Shown: piece by piece, positions 15,236 through 22,956 of the stretch
How the letters are laid out: the number at the start of each line of letters is the position of its first letter
Position numbering within the stretch: the first letter of the stretch is position 1
Assembly: GCF_049800675.1 (NCBI RefSeq)
Contig: NZ_JBLOOT010000008.1
Location: 124,001 to 188,000, forward strand
Direction: 5' to 3'
DNA from: Cauispirillum nitrogeniifigens
GTDB lineage: Bacteria; Pseudomonadota; Alphaproteobacteria; Rhodospirillales; Rhodospirillaceae
Length of the DNA: 64,000 nt
Program-made: the position numbers and the translations under genes
The notes under the pieces: generated by a model
What the model was told of the DNA's origin: nothing
The model's input: only the letters and a program-made list of their open reading frames with translations
Databases searched by the model: none

Positions 15236-15736
15236 TCAAGGCCGCGGTTGAGAGGGGGGCGGGGAGAGGGGCGGGGAGAGGGGCGGGGAAGGGGGCTGAG
15301 AGGAGATTTGGGCACGCAGGGTGTCGCGGATCTCCTCCAGCAGTTCCTCCTGGCGCGGCTTGGGCGGCGCTTCCGGGGTGGCGGGAGGGGCCTGCTCGGA
15401 CAGCCGCTTCAGGCGGTTCATGGTGCGGATGACCAGGAACAGCGCCCAGGCGACGATCAGGAAGTTGAGCACGGTGTTGATGAAGACGCCGTAGTTGACG
15501 GTGGCGGCGCCGGCCGCCGTCGCCTCGGCCAGACTGGCGTATTCGCTCTCGCCAAGGGTCCAGAACAGGCTGGAAAAATCAAGGCCGCCCATGGCGTAGC
15601 CGATGGGCGGCATGATGATGTCGTTGACCAGCGAGGTGACGATGCGGCCGAAGGCGGTGCCGATGATCACCGCCACGGCCAGGTCCACCACGTTGCCTTT
15701 GACCGCGAATTCCCTGAATTCCTTGATCAGCTTCAT
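15236..15736 (-). CDS. mscL: Large-conductance mechanosensitive channel MscL
   Basis: The product has 166 residues. The amphipathic N-terminus MKLIKEFREFAVKGNVVDLAVAVIIGTAFG and TM1, the NDIIMPPIG loop and TM2 (VFINTVLNFLIVAWALFLVI) are diagnostic of MscL, the inner-membrane safety valve opened by membrane tension. The C-terminus after the helical bundle is extended by a Ser/Pro repeat (SPPLSPPLSPPPSQPRP) encoded by a 12-bp purine-rich tandem repeat at about 15249-15290. That tail is not part of the channel core. The gene ends beside the DsrC-like gene but is separated from it by 82 bases. Confidence 0.95.
   Translation of the reverse strand: MKLIKEFREFAVKGNVVDLAVAVIIGTAFGRIVTSLVNDIIMPPIGYAMGGLDFSSLFWTLGESEYASLAEATAAGAATVNYGVFINTVLNFLIVAWALFLVIRTMNRLKRLSEQAPPATPEAPPKPRQEELLEEIRDTLRAQISSQPPSPPLSPPLSPPPSQPRP
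15249..15290. repeat. 12-bp tandem repeat in the mscL 3' end
   Basis: About three copies of a GGGGCGGGGAGA-type unit lie in frame and encode the SPPL repeat of the MscL tail on the minus strand. Because the unit length is a multiple of three, changes in copy number would lengthen or shorten the tail without a frameshift. Confidence 0.6.
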
Positions 15737-15809
15737 GGCGCCCCTCCGGTGCGGTTTGCTGCGGTATCAACAGCCTGCCACACCGGAAAGTTCCACGCCA
15801 TGCCAGGGC

Positions 15810-17687
15810 TCAGGCCAGCCCCTTCTCCATCACCTTGGCCAGGCGGCCGGCGAAGGCCACCGGGTCGGCCGGCGCCTCGCCCTCGACGATGCGCGCCTGA
15901 TCGAGCAGCAGGTGCGCCATGTCCACCAGATCCGGCGCCGTGGCGTCGGCGGTGGCGCGGTCGGCCATGTGCTTGATCAGGCTGTGGCCGGGGTTGATCT
16001 CCAGGATGCGCGCCGGCGCCACGCGCGGGGTGTTGTTGTGCTGGCGCAGCAGGCGTTCCAGGTGGATGGACATGCCGCCCTCGTCGGCCACCAGACAGCA
16101 TGGGCTGGAGGTCAGGCGGTCGGAGGCGCGGACTTCCTTGACCGCCTCGCCCAGCGCCATCTTCAGGGCGCCGACCAGGATGTCGAGGCGCTCGGTCGGC
16201 GCGGCGTCCTTCTTCTCCTCCCCGGCCTTGTCCTCGCCCTTGATCTTGGACAGGTCGGCCGAGCCCTGGGCCACCGACTTGAACGGCTTGTCCTTGTAGG
16301 ACGGCACCATGCCGGTCCAGAACTCGTCGATGGGGTCGGTCAGCAGCAGCACCTCGATGCCCTTGGCGAGATAGCCTTCGAGCTGCGGGCTGCGGCGCAG
16401 CACCCCGGCATCGTCGCCGGTGATGAAGTAGATGGCGTCCTGGCCCTCCTTCATGCGCCCGACGTAGTCGGCGAGGCTGACCACCCCGTCCCCGCCCTTG
16501 CCTTCATTGGCCGTGGTGCGGAAGCGGGCCAGTTCCAGGATCTGGTCGCGGCGCTCGAAGTCCTCGTACAGGCCTTCCTTCAGCACCGGGCCGAAGCTGG
16601 TCCAGAACGGCACGTAGGCCTCGGCGTCGGCGGCCTTCTTCTCCAGTTCGGAGAACAGGCGCTTGACCAGCCCGCCCTGCATCTTGCGCAGCAGCGGATT
16701 GTGCTGAAGCATCTCGCGCGAGACGTTGAGCGGCAGGTCGGGGCTGTCGACCACGCCGCGCACGAAGCGCAGGTAGGGCGGCAGCAGGCCCTCGCAGTCG
16801 TCGGTGATGAACACCCGGTTGACATACAGCTTGACGTGCTGCTTGCGGTCGGGCTGGAACAGGTCGAACGGCTTTTCCGTCGGGATGAACAGCAGGCCGG
16901 TGTACTCGATGGCCCCTTCGGCGCGGTAGTGCACGGTCAGCCACGGGTCGTCGAAGGCATGGGCGACGTGGTGGTAGAATTCCTTGTACTGCTCGTCGGT
17001 GATCTCGGAACGCGACCGCGTCCACAGGGCCGAGGCGGTGTTCAGCGTCTCGTCCTCTTCACCTTTCAGGATCACCGGCAGGCCGATGTGGTCGGAGTAG
17101 CTCTTGACCACCTGACGCAGGCGGTGCGGCTCCAGGAACTCCTTGGCGTCGTCCTTGAGGTGCAGGACGATGCGGGCGCCGCGCGTGGCGTCGGGCGCAT
17201 CGGTGATGGTGAACTCGCCCTTGCCCTGGGAGGTCCAGCGCCAGCCGTGCTCCTCGCCGGCCTTGCGGGTGATGACCTCGACCGTGTCGGCGACCATGAA
17301 GGAGGCGTAGAAGCCGACGCCGAACTGGCCGATCAGGCTGACGTCCTTGCGCGAATCGCCGCTCAGGCCGCGCAGGAACTCGCCGGTGCCCGACCGCGCG
17401 ATGGTGCCCAGGTTGGCGATCAGGTCGTCGCGGTTCATGCCGATGCCGTTGTCGGCCACCGTCAGCGTCCCGGCCTGGGCGTCCACCGTCATCTCGATGC
17501 GGAAGTCGGCGTCGCCGGCGATCAGCTCGGGCTGGGTGATCGCCTGGTAGCGCAGCTTGTCGCAGGCGTCCGAGGCGTTGGACACCAGTTCGCGCAGGAA
17601 GATCTCGCGCTGCGAATAGAGCGAATGCACGACGATGTCCAGGATGCGCGACACTTCCGCCTGGAACGAGAGCTTTTCCTCGGCCAT
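15810..17687 (-). CDS. htpG: Chaperone HtpG (bacterial Hsp90)
   Basis: The product has 625 residues, the normal HtpG length. The N-terminal GHKL ATPase has IFLRELVSNASDAC, DNGIGM, GQFGVGFYASFMV; the middle domain has LYVNRVFITDDCEGLLP and the conserved NVSREMLQ; a C-terminal dimerisation domain follows. It is a cytosolic ATP-driven folding chaperone. The ATG at 17687 is chosen because AAGGA lies about nine bases upstream and the protein begins at the family start MAEEKLSFQAEV. A sigma-32-like promoter lies just upstream (17742-17772). Confidence 0.96.
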   Translation of the reverse strand: MAEEKLSFQAEVSRILDIVVHSLYSQREIFLRELVSNASDACDKLRYQAITQPELIAGDADFRIEMTVDAQAGTLTVADNGIGMNRDDLIANLGTIARSGTGEFLRGLSGDSRKDVSLIGQFGVGFYASFMVADTVEVITRKAGEEHGWRWTSQGKGEFTITDAPDATRGARIVLHLKDDAKEFLEPHRLRQVVKSYSDHIGLPVILKGEEDETLNTASALWTRSRSEITDEQYKEFYHHVAHAFDDPWLTVHYRAEGAIEYTGLLFIPTEKPFDLFQPDRKQHVKLYVNRVFITDDCEGLLPPYLRFVRGVVDSPDLPLNVSREMLQHNPLLRKMQGGLVKRLFSELEKKAADAEAYVPFWTSFGPVLKEGLYEDFERRDQILELARFRTTANEGKGGDGVVSLADYVGRMKEGQDAIYFITGDDAGVLRRSPQLEGYLAKGIEVLLLTDPIDEFWTGMVPSYKDKPFKSVAQGSADLSKIKGEDKAGEEKKDAAPTERLDILVGALKMALGEAVKEVRASDRLTSSPCCLVADEGGMSIHLERLLRQHNNTPRVAPARILEINPGHSLIKHMADRATADATAPDLVDMAHLLLDQARIVEGEAPADPVAFAGRLAKVMEKGLA

Positions 17688-17741
17688 TCCTGTGGTCCTT
17701 CTGATGGGTCGTGTGACGGGTGGTCCGAAACCGGGCCGAGC

Positions 17742-17772
17742 ATATGTGCGCAAAGCCCTTAAAGCGCAAGGG
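17742..17772 (-). promoter_or_regulatory. Probable sigma-32 (heat-shock) promoter of htpG
   Basis: On the minus strand the sequence reads CCCTTGCGC (17772-17764) as a -35 element and GCACATAT (17749-17742) as a -10 element, with 14 bases between. This fits the RpoH pattern CCCTTG...CCCCATNT. The distance to the htpG start is about 50 bases, so the position is right for this known heat-shock gene. Confidence 0.5.
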
Positions 17773-18060
17773 ATACCGTGGGCGCAGGGCAGAACCGCCC
17801 GGCACGCCGTCCCCGGCGGCCGATTGAATTTGCGCCCGTTGGGGGAAAGGATGAGAATGATGGTATTGAGGCGTTGCCGGACGCCCGTGTTCCGGCTAAG
17901 AATGCCCGCCGCGGCTTAACGGGGGGGTTAAGGTCGGCGCTCCGGTCGGACAGACCGGGTCGCGCGGACCCCGGTCGCCGCGAGCGCGTTTACCAGCAAC
18001 GGGTCCCCGGCGCCGCGCAGGCGTCCCCTCCGGGGCCCAAAGACGTCAAGGGAGAGCTTG
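17773..18060. other. Spacer between htpG and hpf
   Basis: These 288 bases separate the divergent htpG and hpf genes. No ORF here looks real. The plus strand holds an AT-richer stretch around 17825-17870, which is a plausible place for an hpf promoter, but I cannot define -35 and -10 boxes with confidence. An AAGGGAGAG ribosome site lies just before the hpf ATG. Confidence 0.4.
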
Positions 18061-18429
18061 ATGCAGATTCCCGTGCAGATCACCTTTCACGGCCTCGATC
18101 CCTCGGCCGCCATCGAAGAGCGCGTCCGCGAGAAGGTCGCCAAGCTGGAGCAGTTCTGCTCCGACATCATCAGCTGCCGGGTGACCATCGAGTTGCACCA
18201 TCGCAACACGTCCAACCAGCACCGCAAGGGCGAGCCCTACCACGTCACCATCGACGTGTCGGTTCCGGGCGACGAGCTGATCGCCAAGCAGGACCCGAAG
18301 GGCGAGGCCATCCACGCTCACGAAGACATCGGTGTGGCCCTGCGCGACGCCTTCCAGGCCATGGAGCGCCAAGTGAAGGAATACGCCCAGCGCCGCCGTG
18401 GCGACGTCAAGAAGACCGCCGAGGGCTGA
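18061..18429 (+). CDS. hpf: Ribosome hibernation promoting factor (HPF/RaiA family)
   Basis: The product has 122 residues: MQIPVQITFHGLDPSAAIEERVREKVAKLEQF with the basic/acidic helix pattern of the S30AE ribosome-binding domain, and KQDPKGEAIHAHEDIGVALRDAFQAMERQV in the second helix. It lacks the C-terminal dimerisation domain of long HPF, so it is the short form unless that part is encoded elsewhere. These proteins bind the 30S decoding region and inactivate idle ribosomes in stationary phase. The ATG at 18061 is preceded by GGGAG; the TTG just before it is not needed. Confidence 0.9.
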   Translation: MQIPVQITFHGLDPSAAIEERVREKVAKLEQFCSDIISCRVTIELHHRNTSNQHRKGEPYHVTIDVSVPGDELIAKQDPKGEAIHAHEDIGVALRDAFQAMERQVKEYAQRRRGDVKKTAEG

Positions 18430-18464
18430 GGCCCTTTCCGGTTCCCCTAACGCGCCCGCATACG

Positions 18465-18491
18465 CCGCCGCCCCGCCCCCCGGGGCGGCGG
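18465..18491 (+). terminator. Strong hairpin after hpf
   Basis: An 11-bp perfect stem (CCGCCGCCCCG at 18465-18475 pairing with 18481-18491) has a five-C loop, 36 bases after the hpf stop. There is no T-run after it (TCGCATTG), so it is a terminator-like or RNA-stabilising hairpin rather than a classical intrinsic terminator. Confidence 0.45.
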
Positions 18492-18616
18492 TCGCATTGC
18501 GGGGGTGGCAAGGCCGGCCGCCGGTTCCTCCGCGCACCGGCATTAAGTTGATGAAGGGCGCGGCGCCCCTGGGCTATGCTCGGGGTCGCCCAACGTCCAC
18601 TGCATGGCGGAGACAC

Positions 18617-19684
18617 ATGCCCGGCCTGCCCTCGCGCCCCTTCCTGCCGCTGCTGCTGGCCGGTATGGTGGCCGCCTGTGGGCCGCACGCCCCGCAGGAA
18701 ACCCCGCCTCAGCGCATGGTCGAGATGGGCGGCTCCGGCCCCGGCCGCAGCGCCCGCGAGGCCGTGGCCGTGCCGTCGGCCAAGCCGGCCCGCCCGACCC
18801 CGCCGCCGGCCAAGCCGGCCGAGGCGGCGGCCCTGGCGCGCGGCACGCCCGCCAACGATGCTTCCGACCCCGATCCCTCCGTCGCCCCACCGCGGTCCGC
18901 CGCGGAAGCCGCCCGCGCGGCGCAGCACCCGGCGGAGCCGCCGCGCGGCCGGGGCGTCGCCAAGGCCGAACCGACGCTGGAGGTGGCCGCCCTGCCGCCG
19001 TCCCTGAGCGGCGTCGGCGGCCTGCCCAGCGATCCGGTGGAGATCACCCGTCTGCGCACCCGGCCGCCGATGACGCCGCCGGTCGATACCGCCTTCGACG
19101 CCGCCATGGACCGCGCCACCGCTTCCAGCGGTGCCCCCACCGCCGCCCCCACTACCGCACCGCCTCCCGGCAGCGCGGCGGCCACCGGCGGCGCGCGCTG
19201 CCGCGAGGCGGTGCGGGCCGCCCGCGAGTCGGTCAACCACTACCTGACCCTGCCGGTGGAGCGCATCGCCGAGACCACCTGGGTCGAGGACGCCCTGCGC
19301 GTCACCGAGGTCGCCGTGCGCGCCTGCCAGGGCCAGCCCAACGAGGAGGCGGCCATCTATTGGCGCGCCACCGCGTTCTTCCTGCACGGCCAGTACGCCC
19401 GCGCGGCCCTGAACTTCCGCCGCGTCGCCGACGTTGACGGGGCCTTCAACGCCCTGGGCTACGCCGCCAACCTGGCGACCCTGTTGCAGGCCTGCGGCGA
19501 CGACCGCGCCTCGCTCGACGCCTTCCGCCTGGGCGGCCTGTACGAGGCCGCCGGCCACCCGGAACGCGCCGCCACCCAGTACACCCAGGCCGCCCGCAGC
19601 GCCTGCGTGCCGCTGCGCGACACCGCCGAGGCCCGCCTGCGGGTCATCGCCGAACGCCTGAGCCGGGGCGCCGCCGCGCGATAG
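18617..19684 (+). CDS. TPR-containing putative lipoprotein
   Basis: The product has 355 residues. A lipoprotein signal ends in VAAC (Cys21). A long Pro/Ala-rich linker follows (about 25-190), then a helical C-terminal part with TPR-like repeats (about 200-350): EEAAIYWRATAFFLHGQYARAALNFRRV, AFNALGYAANLATLLQACGD, ASLDAFRLGGLYEAAGHPERAATQY. It probably sits on the inner face of the outer membrane or outer face of the inner membrane and binds another protein. I find no specific family. The ATG at 18617 is chosen because it starts the signal sequence. Confidence 0.72.
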   Translation: MPGLPSRPFLPLLLAGMVAACGPHAPQETPPQRMVEMGGSGPGRSAREAVAVPSAKPARPTPPPAKPAEAAALARGTPANDASDPDPSVAPPRSAAEAARAAQHPAEPPRGRGVAKAEPTLEVAALPPSLSGVGGLPSDPVEITRLRTRPPMTPPVDTAFDAAMDRATASSGAPTAAPTTAPPPGSAAATGGARCREAVRAARESVNHYLTLPVERIAETTWVEDALRVTEVAVRACQGQPNEEAAIYWRATAFFLHGQYARAALNFRRVADVDGAFNALGYAANLATLLQACGDDRASLDAFRLGGLYEAAGHPERAATQYTQAARSACVPLRDTAEARLRVIAERLSRGAAAR

Positions 19685-19687
19685 GGG

Positions 19688-20011
19688 TCAGCCCTCCACG
19701 TCCTCCTCCCCCGTCACGCGGCGGCGGCATTCCCAGTCGCCCAGCACCTCGTTCATGGCATCGACGACGAAGAAGCGTGCCGCGTCGACGTCGTAGCCGT
19801 CGTCCAGCAGGGCGTCGTAGTCGGTGTGGACGTGCCGCACGTAGGCCACCAGCGACAGCCACGCCGCCGTCTCCGGCGGTGCCTTGCGCAGGGCCGGGCT
19901 GTCGGTGCCGTGGTCGGCCGCCGCCTCCAGGTCGAAGCGGGGGATGCCGGGAGCCAGCCGGCGCAGGGCGTCGAGCAGGGCGGCGCGGCGGGACTGTGGC
20001 GCTGCGGTCAT
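19688..20011 (-). CDS. Small DUF2293-like protein
   Basis: The product has 107 residues with no signal or membrane segment. The segment AWLSLVAYVRHVHTDYDALLDDGYDVDAARFFVVDAMNEVLGDW resembles the conserved core of DUF2293 (RHxHTDYDxLL...AR..V...VL..W). Function is unknown. The ATG at 20011 begins at MTAAPQ; the frame runs further upstream, toward the divergent gene at 20086, but without protein character. It is convergent with the TPR lipoprotein gene, with only three bases between the two stops. Confidence 0.6.
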   Translation of the reverse strand: MTAAPQSRRAALLDALRRLAPGIPRFDLEAAADHGTDSPALRKAPPETAAWLSLVAYVRHVHTDYDALLDDGYDVDAARFFVVDAMNEVLGDWECRRRVTGEEDVEG

Positions 20012-20085
20012 GGTTTGAGCCTTTCCATGGAACTTTTGGCGTGGATGGTCCACACAGAGGTCCACTCCCCGCGTGAAGGACGACC

Positions 20086-20442
20086 ATGAAGCGGATATTC
20101 TGCGCCCCCCTCGCCCTCCTCATGCTGGGCCTGTGGCAGGCTCCGGCGCAAGCCCGGTGCATCGCCAATCAAAGCCCCGCCACCTTGGAGGCGACCGTCA
20201 GCCTGATCTTCGTCAAGGTCGGCGGCGGCCGCGTGGAGCCGTGGGAGACCCGCTGCTTCCCCTTCGGGTTCCTGGCCCACACCCACGTCTACAGCGTGCG
20301 CGACCCGAGCCGGCCGGGCGATCTCTACGGCGCGGGCTGGTTCTCCTTCACCACCGACGGAACCCGCATCACCGTCACCCCGAAGCCGTCCCCGTACCCC
20401 AACACCGCCCCGCACGAACTCGACTTCTGCCGCGACTGCTGA
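20086..20442 (+). CDS. Small secreted four-cysteine protein, copy A
   Basis: The product has 118 residues with a signal peptide (about 1-22). The mature part has four cysteines: RCIANQS, RCFPFGFLA, and a terminal CRDC. A paralogue follows directly (20462-20833), and the two share ARCxxNxS, VEPxExRCFxxxFLA, SFTTxxTRITVT and ELDFCRDC. The pattern suggests a compact beta-rich exported domain held by two disulfides. I do not recognise the family. AAGGA lies just upstream of the ATG. The two genes are probably co-transcribed, 19 bases apart. Confidence 0.7.
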   Translation: MKRIFCAPLALLMLGLWQAPAQARCIANQSPATLEATVSLIFVKVGGGRVEPWETRCFPFGFLAHTHVYSVRDPSRPGDLYGAGWFSFTTDGTRITVTPKPSPYPNTAPHELDFCRDC

Positions 20443-20461
20443 CCCTCGCCCCGGAGAACCC

Positions 20462-20833
20462 ATGATGAAACGCGCCCTGCCCCTGTTCGTCGCCGCCGCC
20501 CTCGTTGCCGGCGCCATCGCCCTGCCCGCCCCGGCCGAGGCCCGCTGCGTGGAGAACCGATCCAACGCGCGGGTCAAGGTGGACATCCACGCCATCTGGA
20601 TCAACCGCATCCAGGATTGGCTGGAACCCCACGAAAGCCGCTGCTTCACTTACAACTTCCTGGCCGACATCCGCCTCGACGCCATCGATACGCCGGAGTT
20701 CGGCACCGTCGTGTCCGGCAACGCCACTCACAGCTTCACCACCAATCAGACGCGCATCACGGTGACCGAGAAGCGCCGCTATGAGAGCAACGGCGTCAAA
20801 TACGTCGAACTGGACTTCTGCCGCGACTGCTGA
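20462..20833 (+). CDS. Small secreted four-cysteine protein, copy B
   Basis: The product has 123 residues with a signal peptide ending near ALPAPAEA. It is paralogous to the preceding gene product, with the same four cysteines (RCVENRS, RCFTYNFLA, CRDC at the extreme C-terminus) and the shared SFTTNQTRITVT strand. The centre differs (HAIWINRIQDWLEPHESRCF), so the copies have diverged well beyond a recent duplication. GGAG lies upstream; two adjacent ATG codons (20462 and 20465) could start it. Function is unknown. Confidence 0.7.
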   Translation: MMKRALPLFVAAALVAGAIALPAPAEARCVENRSNARVKVDIHAIWINRIQDWLEPHESRCFTYNFLADIRLDAIDTPEFGTVVSGNATHSFTTNQTRITVTEKRRYESNGVKYVELDFCRDC

Positions 20834-20879
20834 GACGGGTTCATACCGCCCGGCTGATGAAACGACCCTCCGGGCCGGT

Positions 20880-22043
20880 TCAGGCCGGCAGCGGCGCCGG
20901 GCGTGCCTCCGCCGGGGCCGGCGCCGCCATCTCGCAGCGGTCGCGGCCCAGGCGCTTGGCCTCGTAGAGGCTGGCGTCGGCCCGCCGCAGCAGGTCTTCC
21001 ACCGTCTCCGTCGGTGCCAAAGCGGCGATGCCGATGCTGACCGTGTGGCCGCTGGCGGCGAAGGTCCGCCGCAGCCGCTCCGCCGCCGCCAGGGCCTGGG
21101 TTCCGTCGGTGTCGGGCAGCAGGACGACGAACTCCTCGCCGCCGAAGCGGCACAGGGAGTCCTCGGCCCGCAGGATCTCGCGGGCGACCGCGACGAAGTG
21201 CCGCAGGACGGCGTCGCCGCCGGCATGGCCGAGCTGGTCGTTGATGCGCTTGAAGTGGTCGAGGTCCATCATCAGCACCGACAGCGACCGGCCGGTGCGC
21301 ACCGCCTGCGCCGCCTGCCGCTCCGCCAGCAGGCCGAAGGCGCGGCGGTTCAGCGTCCCGGTCAGGGGATCGCGGGTGGCGTGATGGTTCAGCTCCTCCT
21401 GGAGGCGCTCGCCGGCCATCAGCACCATGCCCAGGGTCACGCCCAGAGTCGAGCACAGCCCCCACAGCAGCGAGTAGGCGAAGGAGTCGGTCGACGTCAG
21501 CGGCACCTCGACCGGAACCCCGCCGCGCGCGGCGACGACGCCCCGGATGAGGAGGGCCAGGGTGTTGCCGACATAGATCCAGCCCGTCACCCACATGGCG
21601 GTGCGCTGCGGCCCCGCCGCCCTCAGCAGTTCGCGGGCACACAGGGCCGACAGCCCGCCAACGACGGCCGTGTTGACGATGGTCCGCAGCGGCAGCGAAT
21701 CGGCGGCGTCGGCGACGCCGATGGCGCCGAGCGCCACGGCGGTCAGCAGTGCCACCGTCCGGGGCCGCAGCGGCGGCCGGCCGAGGAACCGCCGGTGGCC
21801 CACCCACGCCAGGCCAAGGCCGCCGGCCAGCAGCGCCTGCCCCAACGACAGCGCCACCACCCCCGGCAGCACCCCGTGCGCGGCAAACAGCAGCAGGGCA
21901 AGAGCCCCCAGCACGCTCGCCCAGGCCCAGTGCAGCAGCCCCGGCATGGTCGGATGCATCCGCCACAGCAGGAACCGGGCGCCGGCGCAGAACGCCATCG
22001 CCAGGGCCACCGCCACCAGCAAGGTGCGGACATCGAATGCCAT
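20880..22043 (-). CDS. Membrane-bound diguanylate cyclase (GGDEF)
   Basis: The product has 387 residues. The N-terminal half has about six hydrophobic helices with no obvious periplasmic domain. The C-terminal GGDEF domain (about 215-375) has DPLTGTLNRRAF, the active-site loop RFGGEEFVVLLPD, and an intact inhibitory site RAED exactly five residues before GGEEF. It should make cyclic di-GMP and be product-inhibited. The start at 22043 (MAFDVRTLL) is where hydrophobic sequence begins; the longer frame would run through a tRNA gene. A 31-codon ORF ends 14 bases upstream. Confidence 0.9.
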   Translation of the reverse strand: MAFDVRTLLVAVALAMAFCAGARFLLWRMHPTMPGLLHWAWASVLGALALLLFAAHGVLPGVVALSLGQALLAGGLGLAWVGHRRFLGRPPLRPRTVALLTAVALGAIGVADAADSLPLRTIVNTAVVGGLSALCARELLRAAGPQRTAMWVTGWIYVGNTLALLIRGVVAARGGVPVEVPLTSTDSFAYSLLWGLCSTLGVTLGMVLMAGERLQEELNHHATRDPLTGTLNRRAFGLLAERQAAQAVRTGRSLSVLMMDLDHFKRINDQLGHAGGDAVLRHFVAVAREILRAEDSLCRFGGEEFVVLLPDTDGTQALAAAERLRRTFAASGHTVSIGIAALAPTETVEDLLRRADASLYEAKRLGRDRCEMAAPAPAEARPAPLPA

Positions 22044-22057
22044 GCCGCCCGCGCGCC

Positions 22058-22153
22058 TCAGCCGATCAGGGTCGGTTCGAAGCCGGGATTGCGGTAGGTC
22101 CGCTCCAGCTCCGAGAACAGCTGCGGCGCCACGTCCCTGGCCCCGTATCCCAT
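22058..22153 (-). CDS. 31-codon ORF just upstream of the diguanylate cyclase gene
   Basis: A short ORF (MGYGARDVAPQLFSEL... ending TLIG) starts with ATG at 22153, preceded by AGGAG at a good distance, and ends 14 bases before the cyclase start. The composition is protein-like rather than GC-skewed noise. It is either a small protein or a leader peptide that couples translation to the cyclase. I know no family for it. Confidence 0.45.
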   Translation of the reverse strand: MGYGARDVAPQLFSELERTYRNPGFEPTLIG

Positions 22154-22253
22154 AGCCTGCTCCTGACACTCCACCTGCGGATGCCGCGGAGTATGAGGCC
22201 CCTACGGGGGCCTGTCCAGGCACGGCCGGCAGAGGTGTCGGAGGGGCAAAAGG

Positions 22254-22282
22254 AAAAGCCGCGCCCAGACGGCGCGGCTTTT
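22254..22282 (-). terminator. Intrinsic terminator of tRNA-Ser
   Basis: On the minus strand, AAAAGCCGCGCC and GGGCGCGGCTTTT form a stem with a GTCT-type loop, ending in a short U-run. It begins eight bases after the CCA end of the tRNA gene and separates it from the cyclase genes. Confidence 0.8.
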
Positions 22283-22289
22283 CAGAATC

Positions 22290-22379
22290 TGGCGGAGAGG
22301 GAGGGATTCGAACCCTCGATACGGTTTCCCGTATACACACTTTCCAGGCGTGCGCCTTCAACCACTCGGCCACCTCTCC
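22290..22379 (-). tRNA. tRNA-Ser (anticodon GGA)
   Basis: The 90-base gene on the minus strand begins GGAGAGGUGGCC and ends with encoded CCA. It has the D-loop GAGUGGUUGAAGG, anticodon loop CUGGAAA with GGA (22345-22343), the long variable arm expected for tRNA-Ser (paired UACGG/CCGUA), and the T-loop GGUUCGAAUCC. The acceptor stem GGAGAGG/CCUCUCC pairs fully. Confidence 0.97.
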
Positions 22380-22627
22380 ATGGTGGTCCCGTCACCGCGG
22401 CTGGGCCTCGGCGGGGAGGCCCGGAACATAGCGGACGCGAGAAGCGATGACAAGGCCCCAAACGCACCGTCGGACAGCGGGGCGAGACTTTGTCTCGATG
22501 GAGAAATTGCTTGAAATTTCCGTGCCTTCCCGGCAAGATTTACCACCAAGGGGAAAGAAACGTCGCCAACCCGCGCGAATCTCAAGCCCCGCAGCGGACC
22601 GCGCCGCATTGCGTTTGGGGGTTCTGC

Positions 22628-22951
22628 ATGCTTGGACGTCTCCTGGGGTGGGTTTTCATCGGCCTGGCCATCCTGACCGCGTCGGCCGACGCGGTGGTGG
22701 CGCTGGGCAACAGCAACCATGACAGCCTCGCCACTGGCGAGGTCTGGACGCTGATCGCCGGCCGCGCGCCGCACTTTGGCGACGCTGCCGCCACCGGCCT
22801 GTGGGCGACGCTGGCCGACACCGCCGCCTGGGTCATGGACCTGCCGGCCTGGGTGGTCATCGGCCCCCTGGGGGCGCTGCTGGTCGCCGCCTTCCGCCGC
22901 CGCCAGCACCGCCACCGCCCGCTGTTCCGCCACCACCGCACCTTCGGATAA
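22628..22951 (+). CDS. Small hypothetical membrane protein
   Basis: The product has 107 residues. Two hydrophobic segments are visible: residues about 5-30 (LGWVFIGLAILTASADAVVALG) and about 72-95 (LPAWVVIGPLGALLVAAF), followed by a very basic His/Arg-rich tail. It probably spans the inner membrane twice with the tail in the cytosol. The family is not recognised. A run of G about seven bases upstream of the ATG may serve as ribosome site. It converges on yejF with five bases between stops. Confidence 0.65.
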   Translation: MLGRLLGWVFIGLAILTASADAVVALGNSNHDSLATGEVWTLIAGRAPHFGDAAATGLWATLADTAAWVMDLPAWVVIGPLGALLVAAFRRRQHRHRPLFRHHRTFG

Positions 22952-22956
22952 GGTCC

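Noticed and set aside
22058..22373. Upstream extension of the diguanylate cyclase through the tRNA region
   Set aside because: The first 30 residues would be a translation of tRNA-Ser and its terminator; the membrane domain begins at the ATG at 22043.
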